From NCBI GenBank assembly GCA_002431345.1, contig DJEN01000049.1, positions 1-13,440 of the forward strand: a stretch of 13,440 nucleotides of DNA, in the 5' to 3' direction. A program made the position numbers and the translations under genes. Below the pieces are notes generated by a model that was given only the letters and a program-made list of their open reading frames with translations, ran no database searches and was not told the origin of the DNA. The stretch comes from Megasphaera sp. UBA5897. GTDB lineage: Bacteria; Bacillota; Negativicutes; Veillonellales; Megasphaeraceae. Shown here one piece after another: positions 12,727-13,440 of the stretch. How positions within the stretch are numbered: the first letter of the stretch is position 1; each line of letters begins with the position of its first letter.

Positions 12727-13440
12727 TTATGCTTTGATATCTGCATGAAACAATTCTTTGCCCAAAGTTTGTACCCAAAATCCCAACAGCTGGCCATATG
12801 CATGTTTTCCCTCTCCGGAGGACGCCGCCTGCATAACATACGTCATCATGTGCTGTGCCCAAGAATACCCGAATCGTTCAAATTTTCCTTTGTCGTTCAT
12901 ATTGGGAAGCCGTTTCAGCAGCGGCAAAAAAATATCTTCTGTTACTTCCCGCACTTTTGGGGTAATTTCATAGGTATATCCCATTCCTTTGCGTTCTCGT
13001 TCCATAAAAACGAGAGACAGCTTTTCTTTCTGCCGGGTTTCATCGGTATAATCCAAATGATACGCTTCCAACGGCAGTTTTTCCCGATCTGCTTCTTTTA
13101 CCAGCTGGTACGCACCGCATTTAATGATTTCATAAAGCCGGTCATCATAGCGGCTTTCCATTTCAATAATTTTTTCCCGCCATTCGCCCCAAGTCAGTGC
13201 GGCCCGGCATACATAGTCATCAAAAGACGGTTCACCCAAAAAACTGCATACTTCCTGTGAAGTAACGGGGACTTTTGGTTCTGGAATATGCCAAACCATC
13301 CACTTTTCTTGTCTGTTAATATACAGGCACGGGCTTTCTACATGAATAGATTCATGACAATGGGGACATTCATAAAAGAACAAGGTTTCATCCGTCAAAC
13401 TGCGCTTGCGCAGTTCTGGGCTGTTTGTTCCGTCTATACA
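12727..13440 (-). CDS. CpXC-domain protein (5' end beyond window)
   Basis: The reading frame is open to the right edge, so the start codon lies outside. A TTG at 13398 is not needed as a start. The 237 visible residues begin CIDGTNSPELRKR, then FFYECPHCHE (cysteines 25 and 28), then SPCLYINRQEKWMVWHIPE. This matches the second half of a CpXC domain, in which a first Cys-x2-Cys pair would lie just upstream and together form a zinc-ribbon-like unit. The C-terminal half is helical and charged, ending GKELFHADIKA, with no motif I recognise. No function is established for such proteins. I see no clear terminator between its stop and the inverted repeat at 12564-12612. Confidence 0.8.
   Translation of the reverse strand, partial: CIDGTNSPELRKRSLTDETLFFYECPHCHESIHVESPCLYINRQEKWMVWHIPEPKVPVTSQEVCSFLGEPSFDDYVCRAALTWGEWREKIIEMESRYDDRLYEIIKCGAYQLVKEADREKLPLEAYHLDYTDETRQKEKLSLVFMERERKGMGYTYEITPKVREVTEDIFLPLLKRLPNMNDKGKFERFGYSWAQHMMTYVMQAASSGEGKHAYGQLLGFWVQTLGKELFHADIKA

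Noticed and set aside
12340..13260. Plus-strand open frame of 306 codons across the permease end and the CpXC gene
   Set aside because: It starts inside the permease gene, crosses its terminator, runs antisense to the CpXC frame, has no ribosome binding site, and its translation has no recognisable domain.
1..13440. CRISPR array, tRNA, rRNA, insertion sequence or phage genes
   Set aside because: No regularly spaced repeats, cloverleaf, transposase or phage-type proteins were seen on either strand; the only clear RNA element is the T-box leader.

Overview
The window looks like the chromosome of a low-to-mid GC Bacillota. A T-box riboswitch, strong AGGAGG-type ribosome binding sites, ECF transporter genes and dense co-directional operons all fit this. 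Protein style and gene mix suggest Negativicutes (a Veillonellaceae relative such as Megasphaera), but no rRNA or marker gene is present to prove it.

Region 1 (1-5894) is a catabolic operon for unsaturated and 2-keto-3-deoxy sugar acids on the minus strand, read from right to left: a D-2-hydroxyacid dehydrogenase, kduI, kdgT, an SDR with the KduD role, kdgK, and eda, which runs off the left edge. Together they take 4-deoxy-5-ketouronate (the product of pectin or glycosaminoglycan lyase breakdown) to 2,5-diketo-3-deoxygluconate, then KDG, KDPG, and pyruvate plus glyceraldehyde 3-phosphate. KdgT imports KDG directly. A divergent FadR-type GntR repressor gene (5895-6611) faces the operon across an AT-rich region. 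That region holds a near-consensus sigma-A promoter for the operon, two identical 15-bp repeats flanking it, a third degenerate copy, and a perfect TATGAT-AAC-ATCATA palindrome. These are good operator candidates. A strong hairpin plus T-run sits inside the operon between the SDR gene and kdgK and probably sets the ratio of upstream to downstream genes.

Region 2 (6796-10722) is a second minus-strand operon under a T-box leader. The leader carries UGG (Trp) in its specifier region and a UGGC acceptor-binding bulge that fits the G73 discriminator of tRNA-Trp. It controls an ECF-type importer: an EcfA2-like ATPase, EcfT, and an unusual single polypeptide that joins a TrpP-like membrane S-component to an EcfA1-like ATPase. 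A cytoplasmic SGNH hydrolase gene follows 12 bases later. The most economical reading is a tryptophan-starvation-induced importer of tryptophan or a tryptophan-related compound.

Region 3 (10765-12563) is on the plus strand: a DEDDh exonuclease followed by an AEC-family permease, ending in a clear terminator. Next to it lies a long imperfect inverted repeat of unclear nature. Region 4 (12727-13440) is the 3' part of a CpXC-domain protein gene on the minus strand that begins beyond the right edge.

The best candidates for something not well described are the Trp T-box/ECF system with its fused S-ATPase subunit and accompanying hydrolase, and the operator array of the KDG regulon.
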